Positions 52,184 to 62,400 of a stretch of 64,000 nt of DNA are shown here, piece by piece (the first letter of the stretch is position 1; every line of letters begins with the position of its first letter). Under the pieces are notes generated by a model, which had not been told where the DNA came from, ran no database searches, and saw only the letters and a program-made list of their open reading frames with translations. The translations under genes and the position numbers were made by a program. This stretch comes from Bacteroidota bacterium (GTDB lineage: Bacteria > Bacteroidota > Bacteroidia > Chitinophagales > Chitinophagaceae): NCBI GenBank assembly GCA_028875875.1, contig JAGWUV010000010.1:1-64000 (forward strand), given 5' to 3'.

Positions 52184-53455
52184 TGCTTTCATCATTGCTT
52201 TTGCTTTCAGTAAACATTCTTCATATTCTTTCTCAGCATCACTGTTATAAGTAATACCACTACCTACCATTGATGAAAGATATTTCTTATTATCGTTATA
52301 GAAAATGCTTCTGATCACCACGTTAAAGTCAAAGTCTTTCTCTGGAGTGATGTAGCCGATGCAACCTGAGTAGATACCTCTTTTACTGCGTTCATAGAGT
52401 TCCGTTAATTCCATCACTTTTCGTTTAGGAGCTCCTGTCATAGAACCCATCGGGAAAGTGGCATAAAGTATATCAACAAGATCAATATTTTCTTTCAATG
52501 TACCCTTAATAGTAGAGATCATCTGGTGTACCTGCGGAAAGCTGTAAATGCCAAATAATTCTTCTACACGAACTGATCCTTCTTTACAGATCTTACTGAG
52601 ATCATTTCTTACAAGATCAACGATCATCACATTTTCACTTCTTTCTTTTTCACTTTGCAATAAAGCGGTTTTCAATTCTTCATCTTGCAAACTGTTGTAA
52701 AGGTTCCTTTTGCAGGTTCCTTTAATGGGTTGTGAGATGATAGTACTACCTTTCTTTTGCAGGTAGCGCTCAGGGCTAGCGCATAAAGCATACATAGTAT
52801 TGATCTTATAGAATGCTGCAAATGGTGCCGGAGATAGTTCGGATAGGCGACGATAAGTAGCAATGGGATCGATACCACTGTTTAACTGGTAAAATTCCTG
52901 GCAATAATTTATTTCGTAACAATCACCCCGCAGGATATGTTCTTTGAGTTGCCGGATGGCATACAGGTATTCTTCTTTTGAAATACGTGCTTGTAATGTT
53001 ATGGACGATTGATATTGGGAAGTTGTAATGTGTGTTTGTTGTATTTCGTTGAAAACAGCTTCAGGCTTGTTATGTAGGCATGAAATTGTTATGTATGTAT
53101 CAGTAAGATTAATTACCGTTTCCGGCTGAAAAAGAAAAAGATCTGGGAATCCTATGCCATCAGTATGTGTGGAGGATAGCGGCTCTATATGATTTTTAAA
53201 ATCGTAAGAAATGTGTCCAAAAATCCAGTCGTTTTGTTGTGCTAACCATTTTTTAAAAGCAGTACGACTAAACTGACTTGTATTGTAAATATTGGCGGCA
53301 CCTACAGCTAGTAAGCATTCAATCTGATTGTAAGAAGAATAATAATGATGATTATCTAAAAAAGCACAAATGTTGAACCGGTTGGCCCAGCTCAACATTT
53401 GCATTTTGGATTGCTGAAAATCCCTGATTATAAATTGTTCAGTAATTCGTTTCAC
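52175..53455 (-). CDS. pabB: Aminodeoxychorismate synthase component I
   Basis: The 426-residue chorismate-binding enzyme makes 4-amino-4-deoxychorismate for folate synthesis. It shows GDCYEINYCQEF, SPERYLQKKGSTIISQPIKGT, EKERSENVMIVDLVRNDLSKI, FPMGSMTGAPK and GYITPEKDFDFNVVIRSI. The PIKGT Lys is characteristic of PabB (anthranilate synthase has PIAGT). Its N-terminal domain is diverged. No pabA or pabC is adjacent. It follows the acidic protein gene by 14 bases and is probably cotranscribed with it. Confidence 0.9.
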   Translation of the reverse strand: MKRITEQFIIRDFQQSKMQMLSWANRFNICAFLDNHHYYSSYNQIECLLAVGAANIYNTSQFSRTAFKKWLAQQNDWIFGHISYDFKNHIEPLSSTHTDGIGFPDLFLFQPETVINLTDTYITISCLHNKPEAVFNEIQQTHITTSQYQSSITLQARISKEEYLYAIRQLKEHILRGDCYEINYCQEFYQLNSGIDPIATYRRLSELSPAPFAAFYKINTMYALCASPERYLQKKGSTIISQPIKGTCKRNLYNSLQDEELKTALLQSEKERSENVMIVDLVRNDLSKICKEGSVRVEELFGIYSFPQVHQMISTIKGTLKENIDLVDILYATFPMGSMTGAPKRKVMELTELYERSKRGIYSGCIGYITPEKDFDFNVVIRSIFYNDNKKYLSSMVGSGITYNSDAEKEYEECLLKAKAMMKALS

Positions 53456-53469
53456 TTCGGAACAGATGA

Positions 53470-53910
53470 TTAGAAATCATCGTCATCATCAAATTCATCC
53501 TTATCATCAAAAAGATCGAATTCTTTGAAGTCTTCATCTAATTTAAAATCATCCTCTTCGTCTTCACCTTTTTTCTTTCCACCGGTAGACGCTTTTTTAC
53601 CTTTTGATTTTGGTAAATCAAATTCATCAAAGTCGGGATCCCAATCATCTTCATCCTCAACCTTCTCCCAGTCATCTGCTTCTTCTTCATCATCAAGGTC
53701 TTCATCATCATCGTCTTCAGACTTAATTTTTTTCGATGAAGCTTTTGCACCTGCTTTTTTTGCAGATGTTACATCGTCATCATCTTCTATGTCATCGTCA
53801 TCATCTTCTAACTGTTTCTTTGATTTTGAAGATGGTTTCTTTACTGCATCATCATCGGATGCTCCTTGTTTGGGTGTAATTTTTTTTCCCTTATCAGATT
53901 TTGCTGCCAT
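53470..53910 (-). CDS. Asp/Glu/Lys-rich disordered acidic protein
   Basis: The 146-residue protein is low complexity: a Lys-rich start (MAAKSDKGKKITPKQ), then alternating Lys/Ser and Asp/Glu runs (LEDDDDDIEDDDD, SEDDDDEDLDDEEEADD), a few aromatic residues (DWEKVEDEDDWDPDFDEFD) and an acidic end EFDDDDDF. It should be unfolded and strongly negative. The function is unknown; it may be a chaperone-like or RNA polymerase delta-like polyanion, but this is a guess. The frame on the other strand is only poly-Ser and is rejected. It lies between purA and pabB on the same strand. Confidence 0.8.
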   Translation of the reverse strand: MAAKSDKGKKITPKQGASDDDAVKKPSSKSKKQLEDDDDDIEDDDDVTSAKKAGAKASSKKIKSEDDDDEDLDDEEEADDWEKVEDEDDWDPDFDEFDLPKSKGKKASTGGKKKGEDEEDDFKLDEDFKEFDLFDDKDEFDDDDDF

Positions 53911-53942
53911 AGGTTTCCAATAAGTTTATGACGTAAAATTTC

Positions 53943-53976
53943 AACGCATTTCTATATTATCCAAAAAAAATGCGTT
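53943..53976 (-). terminator. Weak hairpin after purA
   Basis: AACGCATTT pairs with AAATGCGTT around a 16-base AT-rich loop, in the 91-base gap between purA and the acidic protein gene. It could be a weak or partial terminator on the minus strand. Confidence 0.4.
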
Positions 53977-54001
53977 CTTTTTTTTAGTTAAATTTAAGCT
54001 T

Positions 54002-55270
<1,269 letters not shown>

Positions 55271-55342
55271 TTATTGATGCCGCAAATGTAAGCGTAGAAT
55301 TGGATGAAAACCATGGATGCAAGAAATTGAGTAAAATAAATT

Positions 55343-57607
55343 TTATTTGTTCTCTTCTGCATCAAACCTGTCAACGGTTTGAATGCCTTGTAAAGATTTT
55401 AAACGTTGTACTAATTCTTCCAATTCTTCCTTATCGTGTACATATACTTTTACGGAACCCTGGAAGAGGCCTTCACTCGATTCGATGGTGAGTGCAGCAA
55501 TATTTATTTTCATTTCACCGCTGATGATATGTGTGATCTTGTGAATTACACCAACATCATCCAGCCCAACAATTTTCAAACCAGTAAGGAATGATATCTC
55601 TTTATTTTTTGCCCATTTTGTTTTTACAATTCTATGTCCGTAATTGGCCAGTAACTGGGCTGCATTCGGGCAATTGGTACGGTGAATAATTAATCCTTTC
55701 CCGGTACTTACAAAACCAAATACATCATCTCCCGGAATCGGGTTGCAGCATTTGGCCAGCGTGTACATGATCTTATCGCTGCTTTCGCCGAAAATGATCA
55801 GTTCACTATCTTTTTTAGGAATTGTTTTCTGATGGTTATCGGCAGCATGGTTGTGTTCAATTACTACCGGCTTGGGCTTGGGTGGTTCCAGCCTGTCGCC
55901 TAATACATGAAAGTCTTTCAGCTCTTTTAAGTCAATACTTTTGATCGCAATTTTATACAGCAGGTCCAGTTGTGAAGGGAGTTTGTAGAAATGCACGATC
56001 TCCTCAATATTACCAGGTGTAAATGCTGCACCCATTCCTTCAATTTTTCGTTGAAGAATGTATTTGCCATCATCGGCAATTTTTCTTTTTTCTTCACGCA
56101 GGGCGTCTTTTATTTTATTTTTCGCCTTGGCCGTAACAACGATACTGAGCCAGTCTTCTGAAGGTTTTTGTTTATGACTGGTAATGATCTCAACCTGGTC
56201 GCCACTTCTCAATTTATGACTGATAGGTACCAGTTTATGGTGTACTTTGGCGCCAATACATTTTGTGCCAATGGCAGAGTGGATGGCAAAAGCAAAATCA
56301 AGTGCCGTGCTGCCGGTTGGCAACATTTTTACTTCCCCTTTAGGTGTGTACACATAAATTTCTTCTGCCAGGAAAGAGGTCTTAAAATCCTGCAGGAAGT
56401 CGATACCATCTGTTGTAGGCGTAGCCAATACTTCGCGTATTTGTCCAAACCATTTATCAAAACGGTCTTCCTCACCCGTACCTTCCTTGTATTTATAGTG
56501 AGCAGCCAAACCTTTCTCAGCAATTTCATTCATACGCTTGGTGCGGATCTGTACTTCCACCCATTTTCCCTGCGGGCCCATTACTGTGGTATGTAAAGCC
56601 TCGTAGCCATTGCTTTTCGGATTACTGAGCCAATCCCGCAAACGTTCGGGAGAGGGATTATATTCATCTGTGATCAGTGAATACACTTTCCAGCAATCTT
56701 CTTTTTCTTTTTCGGGAGGAGAATTAAGGATGATACGGATGGCAAATAGGTCGTACACTTCTTCAAACGTAACCCCTTTTTTCTTTATCTTATTCCAGAT
56801 GGAATGGATGCTTTTGGGCCTGCCATAAATTTCGAAATCAAACTCACCTGCAGTTAATTTTTCCTTCAGCGGTTTGATGAATTCGTTGATGTAGCGGGTA
56901 CGTTCCCTCTTTGTTTCTGCCAGCTTCCGGGCAATATCGCGGTAGGCTTCGGGTTCCATGTATTTCATGGAAAGGTCTTCCAGCTCGGTTTTAATACTGT
57001 ACAAACCCATACGATGGGCCAGTGGAGCATATACCCAAACAGTTTCGGAGGATATCTTCAACTGTTTTTCACGTTTCATGCTATCCAGGGTTCTCATGTT
57101 ATGCAACCGGTCGGCCAGCTTTATCAAAATAACCCTTGGGTCATCGGTAAGGGTTAATAAAATCTTTTTAAAATTTTCTGCCTGTTGTGATGTGTTGTTA
57201 TCAATAACATTGGCAATTTTGGTAAGCCCGTCTACTATTTTGGCAATCTCGGTGCCAAATTCCCTTTCAATATCTTCCAGTGTAATATCAGTGTCTTCAA
57301 CCGTATCGTGCAACAAAGCACAAATAGTGCTTCGTACACCCAATCCAATTTCTTCAATACAAATCTGTGCTACTGCTATGGGGTGTAGAATATATGGTTC
57401 GCCACTTTTGCGCCGCATGGTTTTATGGGCTTCGGCGGCCATTTCAAAAGCATGACGCACCAATTCCTTATCGCCTTTTTTTAATTTGGGGCGAAGGCTT
57501 CTGAGTAATGCCCTGTACTGCCTGATGATTTCTTTTTTCTCTTGTTCTTCATTCAATGTATACCGGGGCGTAACTATTTCTTGTACACTTTCTTGCTCTG
57601 AGGTCAT
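55343..57607 (-). CDS. rel: Bifunctional (p)ppGpp synthetase/hydrolase
   Basis: The 754-residue Rel/SpoT-type enzyme controls the stringent response. An HD hydrolase domain (about 50-200) shows CALLHDTVEDTD; the synthetase domain (about 240-370) shows YGRPKSIHSIWNKIKKKG and FAIRIILNSP, then NPKSNGYEALHTTV; a TGS domain (about 395-455, VYTPKGEVKMLPTGSTALDFAF) and a C-terminal ACT domain (about 665-754) follow. The HD and synthetase residues I can recognise are present, so both activities are expected. It is transcribed towards purA and away from the ABC transporter. Confidence 0.94.
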   Translation of the reverse strand: MTSEQESVQEIVTPRYTLNEEQEKKEIIRQYRALLRSLRPKLKKGDKELVRHAFEMAAEAHKTMRRKSGEPYILHPIAVAQICIEEIGLGVRSTICALLHDTVEDTDITLEDIEREFGTEIAKIVDGLTKIANVIDNNTSQQAENFKKILLTLTDDPRVILIKLADRLHNMRTLDSMKREKQLKISSETVWVYAPLAHRMGLYSIKTELEDLSMKYMEPEAYRDIARKLAETKRERTRYINEFIKPLKEKLTAGEFDFEIYGRPKSIHSIWNKIKKKGVTFEEVYDLFAIRIILNSPPEKEKEDCWKVYSLITDEYNPSPERLRDWLSNPKSNGYEALHTTVMGPQGKWVEVQIRTKRMNEIAEKGLAAHYKYKEGTGEEDRFDKWFGQIREVLATPTTDGIDFLQDFKTSFLAEEIYVYTPKGEVKMLPTGSTALDFAFAIHSAIGTKCIGAKVHHKLVPISHKLRSGDQVEIITSHKQKPSEDWLSIVVTAKAKNKIKDALREEKRKIADDGKYILQRKIEGMGAAFTPGNIEEIVHFYKLPSQLDLLYKIAIKSIDLKELKDFHVLGDRLEPPKPKPVVIEHNHAADNHQKTIPKKDSELIIFGESSDKIMYTLAKCCNPIPGDDVFGFVSTGKGLIIHRTNCPNAAQLLANYGHRIVKTKWAKNKEISFLTGLKIVGLDDVGVIHKITHIISGEMKINIAALTIESSEGLFQGSVKVYVHDKEELEELVQRLKSLQGIQTVDRFDAEENK

Positions 57608-57711
57608 AGGTTTACGAATATAACTTAATCCGTTGATTTAACAGTTGATGATGATTTTCGATTCAAGATTAATTTTCCATAATCGGAAAACATCGGCAAG
57701 GCATAGTTGTT

Positions 57712-57719
57712 TACATTTG
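57712..57719 (+). promoter_or_regulatory. -7 element before the ABC transporter gene
   Basis: TACATTTG followed by C fits TAnnTTTGC and ends 9 bases before the ATG at 57729, so the transcript would be almost leaderless. No clear -33 box is seen. Confidence 0.4.
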
Positions 57720-57728
57720 CTATTTACC

Positions 57729-59564
57729 ATGAGTGATACTGTAAAGAAAAAGATTTTCGACTTTTCGCTGCTGCGAAGGGTTTTCTATTTTGTAAGACCG
57801 TACAAAAAATTTTTTTACGGCAGTTTGGTATTAGCCATCCTGATGGCGGCATTTGCACCTGTGAGACCTTATTTGATACAGCTTACTGTTGATAAGTCTA
57901 CAGGGAAAAATATTCATATCCCCGGCTGGCTGCACACTTTATTGGGGAATAGGATTGATAACGATGTTATCTATTTCATAGTAGCTGTTACCATTTTCCA
58001 GGTGATTTTTCTGCTGGTGGAAACTACTGTTCGGTTTACTTTCACGTTTATTACGGCCTCGCTTGGGCAAAGTGTAGTGAAAGACCTGCGGGTGAAAGTA
58101 TACGATAAGATTGTTAGTTTAAATCTTTCCCAATTTGATAAAACACCCATTGGTACTTTAACTACAAGAACCATTAATGACATTGAAAGCATCAATGATA
58201 TTTTCAGTGATGGATTGATTCCTATTGTAGCAGATCTGCTTACTATTATTATCACCCTGGTTACGATGTTTTGGATGGATTGGAAATTAACCCTTATTGC
58301 GTTGATCCCTTTTCCATTCCTTATCATTGCTACCTACTATTTTAAAGAAAGTGTAAACAAGAGCTTTATCCGTGTTAGAAATGCAGTGGCAGCGCTGAAT
58401 GCATTTGTTCAGGAGCATATTACCGGGATGCATGTGGTACAGGCTTTTGCTGCCGAAGAAAAAGAGATCGGCCGTTTTAAGCAGATTAATAAGGAACACC
58501 GAAATGCCAATATCAAAGCCATTTTTGCGTACAGTGTGTTCTTCCCGATTGTAGAGATCATATTGGCGATCAGTACAGCGCTGATTGTATGGTATGTAGC
58601 TAACCTGGCTATTGCCGATCCTTCAGATAAGATCAATTTTTCAGGAAAGATTGTGGCGTTCATTATGTTCATGAACCAGATATTCAGGCCTTTACGGGTA
58701 ATTGCCGATAAGTTTAATGTGCTGCAAATGGGCATGGTAGCGGCGGAAAGAGTGTTCAAAGTATTAGATAATGAAGATGTTACTGATAAAAAAGGAACAT
58801 ACAAGCCGCAAAAGATGGCTGGTGCCATTTCTTTCGATCATGTGTGGTTTGCCTATAACGCTGAACAATTTGTATTGAAGGATATTGATTTCGAGGTAGC
58901 TCCCGGCCAAACAATAGCGCTGGTAGGTCATACCGGTAGCGGAAAAACTTCCATCATTAGTTTGATGAACAGGTTATACCACATTCAAAAAGGTAAAATA
59001 GCTATTGATGGGGTGGATATTGAAGAATATGATCTCGATTTGTTGAGAAAAAATATTGGCGTGGTATTGCAGGATGTGTTTCTATTCTCCGGTTCTGTGA
59101 TGGACAATATTACTTTGCGTAACCCTGAAATATCCGGGGAGCAGGCTATTGAAGCAGCCAAAATGATCGGAATGCATGATTTTATTATGCAGTTACCGGG
59201 TGGCTACGATTATAATGTAATGGAAAGGGGTAGTACATTAAGCCTTGGCCAGCGGCAGCTCATTTCTTTTATCAGGGCATTACTATACAATCCTTCTATT
59301 CTCATCCTGGATGAAGCAACCTCTTCCATAGATACCGAAAGCGAACTGCTGATACAGAAAGCTATCGACACTTTAATTGCCGGAAGAACGTCCATCGTAA
59401 TCGCTCACAGGCTGTCTACCATTCGCAAAGCGAGTAAAATTATCGTGTTAGATAAAGGAGAGATTAAAGAAATGGGCAATCATGAAGAACTTTTAAGCCA
59501 GGGCGGTTTTTATGCCAGGTTGCATGAAATGCAGTTCGACAGCCAAAAATCGGTGTTGGCTTAG
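57729..59564 (+). CDS. ABC exporter, fused membrane and ATPase domains (MsbA-like)
   Basis: The 611-residue half-transporter has a membrane domain of six helices (about 25-320), with the coupling segment VKDLRVKVYDKIVSLNLSQFDKTPIGTL, and an ATPase domain with Walker A GHTGSGKTSI, the signature LSLGQRQLISFIRALL (variant of LSGGQ) and Walker B ILILDEATSSID. It should work as a homodimer or with another half. The substrate is not evident; lipid or drug export is typical of the family. The ATG at 57729 is preferred because an upstream ATG at 57645 adds 28 residues that lie before the promoter element. Confidence 0.9.
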   Translation: MSDTVKKKIFDFSLLRRVFYFVRPYKKFFYGSLVLAILMAAFAPVRPYLIQLTVDKSTGKNIHIPGWLHTLLGNRIDNDVIYFIVAVTIFQVIFLLVETTVRFTFTFITASLGQSVVKDLRVKVYDKIVSLNLSQFDKTPIGTLTTRTINDIESINDIFSDGLIPIVADLLTIIITLVTMFWMDWKLTLIALIPFPFLIIATYYFKESVNKSFIRVRNAVAALNAFVQEHITGMHVVQAFAAEEKEIGRFKQINKEHRNANIKAIFAYSVFFPIVEIILAISTALIVWYVANLAIADPSDKINFSGKIVAFIMFMNQIFRPLRVIADKFNVLQMGMVAAERVFKVLDNEDVTDKKGTYKPQKMAGAISFDHVWFAYNAEQFVLKDIDFEVAPGQTIALVGHTGSGKTSIISLMNRLYHIQKGKIAIDGVDIEEYDLDLLRKNIGVVLQDVFLFSGSVMDNITLRNPEISGEQAIEAAKMIGMHDFIMQLPGGYDYNVMERGSTLSLGQRQLISFIRALLYNPSILILDEATSSIDTESELLIQKAIDTLIAGRTSIVIAHRLSTIRKASKIIVLDKGEIKEMGNHEELLSQGGFYARLHEMQFDSQKSVLA

Positions 59565-59671
59565 ATCGCTATTAGCTTGGAAAAGACAGGTTGTCTCGAT
59601 GGTCAAAGGAACGTTCTAACTTTTTTTTAATTTTCCGATTTCGTTTTTTCATTTTCCAGCCCCCATACCCC

Positions 59672-59679
59672 TATCTTTG
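59672..59679 (+). promoter_or_regulatory. -7 promoter element of the atp operon
   Basis: TATCTTTG followed by CGC fits TAnnTTTGC and lies 20 bases before the atpB start. The -33 region is only T-rich (TTTTTTC near 59645). Confidence 0.55.
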
Positions 59680-59699
59680 CGCAAAATTTCGGAACAGAT

Positions 59700-60818
59700 A
59701 TGGCCTCAAGAAGCATAAAATCTTTACTGGTAGCGGGTTTCAGCATATTAGCATTGTGTTTTTCACAGGGCGTGTTAGCACAGCAATCTGAAGCAGAAGG
59801 AGTCTCCAAACCTGCTGAAAGTAAAGAAGAGGCTTTGGATCCCGGTAAATTACTCATGGAGCACATTCTTGATGCCCATGAATTTCATTTTATTTCTTAC
59901 AAAAGCGCCGATGGGCAGGAGCATGAAATAGCTATTCCTTTGCCTGTAATTGTGTACACTAAAGAAAAAGGCTTTAGTGTATTCATGTCTTCCCGCTTTG
60001 AACATGGCCATACTACTTATAATGGTTTTGGATTGTTTGAGGGAAAGATCAAAGCTGTGGATGATGCCGGTAAAGAACTGGAAGATGTAAAAGTATATGA
60101 TCTTTCAATGACAAGAAACGTGGTTCAGATGATACTTGCTTTGGCTGTATTGGTTTGGATTATGACCAGTGTTGCTTCCAAATACAAGAAAAACGGGGCA
60201 AACTCAGCACCTACAGGTATGCAAAATGCAATGGAGCCTGTAATTACTTTCATTCGCGATGAAGTAGGTAAGAGTAACCTTGGACATAAATATGAAAAAT
60301 ACATGCCTTACTTGCTAACGGTATTTTTCTTTATCCTCATCAATAACCTCTTCGGGTTGATACCGGGATCTGCTAACGTAACAGGAAACATTGCATTTAC
60401 CGCAGTGTTAGGTGTTATTTCTTTCGTTGTTATCATGTTCAGTACTAACGGTCATTTCTGGGGTCACATTTTTAATCCTCCTGTTCCAGGCTTCGTAAAA
60501 CCTATCCTCGTAGTGGTAGAATTCCTGAGTATCTTCACTAAGCCCTTTGCGTTAATCATTCGTTTGTTTGCCAATATGGTGGCTGGTCACATGATCATCA
60601 CTTGTTTGATCATGTTAATCTTCATTTTCGGAGGAATGGCAGCAGCAGCGGGTTATGGGTTCTCTCCTTTATCATTAGCATTTACAATATTTATATACAT
60701 GATTGAAGTATTGGTAGCGTTTATTCAGGCTTTCATCTTTACAAACCTCACCGCCGTATTCATTGGTCAGGCTTTTGAAGGAGAGCATCATGATGAACAT
60801 GCCCATGCTACGCATTAA
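59700..60818 (+). CDS. atpB: F-type ATP synthase subunit a, with secreted N-terminal domain
   Basis: The 372-residue protein is longer than the about 270 residues of E. coli subunit a. It starts with a signal peptide (SLLVAGFSILALCFSQGVLA, residues about 9-28) and then about 115 residues of extra domain (DPGKLLMEHILDAHEFHF...) before the first membrane helix (MILALAVLVWIMTSV). The proton-channel region is normal: FVKPILVVVEFLSIFTKPFALIIRLFANMVAGH with essential Arg288. It ends in a His-rich tail (EGEHHDEHAHATH). The extra domain seems shared by Bacteroidota AtpB proteins. It heads the operon; no atpI or atpZ precedes it. Confidence 0.93.
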   Translation: MASRSIKSLLVAGFSILALCFSQGVLAQQSEAEGVSKPAESKEEALDPGKLLMEHILDAHEFHFISYKSADGQEHEIAIPLPVIVYTKEKGFSVFMSSRFEHGHTTYNGFGLFEGKIKAVDDAGKELEDVKVYDLSMTRNVVQMILALAVLVWIMTSVASKYKKNGANSAPTGMQNAMEPVITFIRDEVGKSNLGHKYEKYMPYLLTVFFFILINNLFGLIPGSANVTGNIAFTAVLGVISFVVIMFSTNGHFWGHIFNPPVPGFVKPILVVVEFLSIFTKPFALIIRLFANMVAGHMIITCLIMLIFIFGGMAAAAGYGFSPLSLAFTIFIYMIEVLVAFIQAFIFTNLTAVFIGQAFEGEHHDEHAHATH

Positions 60819-60839
60819 TTAATTAACCTTTTTCATTAA

Positions 60840-61103
<264 letters not shown>

Positions 61104-61123
61104 GATGAAATCCCAACAAAAAA

Positions 61124-61162
61124 TATTGCTGCACCCAAGCACAGGGCCCAAGTGCAGCAATA
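61124..61162 (+). promoter_or_regulatory. Intra-operon hairpin after atpE
   Basis: TATTGCTGCAC pairs perfectly with GTGCAGCAATA around a 17-base loop, 20 bases after the atpE stop and 51 bases before atpF. Only CCTTTT follows, so it is a weak terminator or an mRNA stabiliser. Either would raise subunit c relative to the genes downstream. Confidence 0.6.
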
Positions 61163-61213
61163 CCTTTTAAGCTTTAGAAAAGATAGCATTATAAAACTTT
61201 CAAAATAGTTGAT

Positions 61214-61708
61214 ATGGATTTGCTCAATCCCGGGTTAGGTTTATTAGTTTGGACGCTTGTTGCGTTCGTGATTGTGTTTTTGATATTGAAGTCTTTCGCC
61301 TGGAAGCCTATACTAGCTTCATTAAAAGAAAGAGAAACCAATATTGCTGATGCTATTGCTTCTGCAGAAAAAGTTAAGGCTGAAATGGCGCAACTGAAAA
61401 GTGAGAATGAAACTTTACTGGCAAAAGCCCGTGAAGAAAGAGCCACTATTTTGAAAGAGGCAAAAGAAACTGCTGATAAAATGGTTACTGACGCGAAAGA
61501 CAAAGCCAAAGCTGAATACGATCGTATTGTAGCTGATGCACAAGCTGCCATCAACCAGCAAAAGAATGCTGCTTTAACCGATGTGAAGAACCAGGTTGGT
61601 GCATTGGTAATTGAAGTAAGCGAAAAAATATTGAGAAGAGAACTGAGTAACAAAGCAGAGCAGGAAGGCTACATCAAGCAATTAGCGGAAGCAGTGAAAT
61701 TGAACTAA
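61214..61708 (+). CDS. atpF: F-type ATP synthase subunit b
   Basis: The 164-residue protein has one N-terminal membrane helix (GLGLLVWTLVAFVIVFLILKSF), the conserved AWKPILASLKERE turn, and a long charged coiled coil (residues about 40-140) that forms the peripheral stalk. A single b gene is present; no b' is seen. Its gap to atpE contains the hairpin. atpH follows after 59 bases. Confidence 0.94.
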   Translation: MDLLNPGLGLLVWTLVAFVIVFLILKSFAWKPILASLKERETNIADAIASAEKVKAEMAQLKSENETLLAKAREERATILKEAKETADKMVTDAKDKAKAEYDRIVADAQAAINQQKNAALTDVKNQVGALVIEVSEKILRRELSNKAEQEGYIKQLAEAVKLN

Positions 61709-61767
61709 TTCAAACAATTAAAAACGTACTGACCAGTTTTTTTGGTTGTAACTTTTAACTTAAAAAA

Positions 61768-62331
61768 ATGCCCAATCCACGTTTAGCATCGAGATACGCC
61801 AAAAGTTTGATTGATTTAGCTGTAGAGCAAAATCAACTGGAGCAGGTATTTGCAGATATGCAGTTATTACAGGCTGTTTGCAAGAGCAGCAGAGAGTTTG
61901 TAAACCTGTTACGCAGTCCGATTATAAAGGCTGATAAAAAAGAGCAGATCATCGCAGCCATTACAAAAGATAAAGTGGGTGTACTTACCCAGAGCTTTAC
62001 CAAACTGCTGGTATTGAAAGGAAGGGAAAATGATTTACCTGAAATTGTAAGTGCTTTTATTGATCAGTACAATCAGATTAAAGGTATTCAAAAAGTGAAG
62101 TTGACCACTGCTGTTGCCGTGGGCGATGATGTGAGAGTGGCAATAGAAAATAAATTGAAAGCTGAAGCCGGCTTAGATAAAGTACAATTGGAAACCAAGG
62201 TAGATGAAGCCCTGATCGGCGGATTCGTTCTGGAATTTAATAATAACCTGGTGGATGCAAGTGTTTTGAGAGACTTAAGAGATATTAAAAAGCAATTCAG
62301 CCAAAATGTATATGTGAAAACAATACGTTAG
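61768..62331 (+). CDS. atpH: F-type ATP synthase subunit delta
   Basis: The 187-residue subunit delta (OSCP) has the N-terminal helical domain (LASRYAKSLIDLAVEQNQLEQVFADMQ...) and the C-terminal strand pair with VDEALIGGFVLEFNNNLVDASVLRDLRDIKKQF, the usual family ending. It links the peripheral stalk to the F1 head. It lies in the normal b-delta-alpha order of the operon. Confidence 0.94.
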   Translation: MPNPRLASRYAKSLIDLAVEQNQLEQVFADMQLLQAVCKSSREFVNLLRSPIIKADKKEQIIAAITKDKVGVLTQSFTKLLVLKGRENDLPEIVSAFIDQYNQIKGIQKVKLTTAVAVGDDVRVAIENKLKAEAGLDKVQLETKVDEALIGGFVLEFNNNLVDASVLRDLRDIKKQFSQNVYVKTIR

Positions 62332-62400
62332 TTGAAAAGCAGGATGAGAACATAATCCTGACTTAAAAGACAAAAACTATAATACTTAAAATTCCAAAAT

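Noticed and set aside
53525-53923. 132-codon plus-strand Ser-rich frame
   Set aside because: It is the complement of Asp/Glu codons of the acidic protein gene and has no family match.
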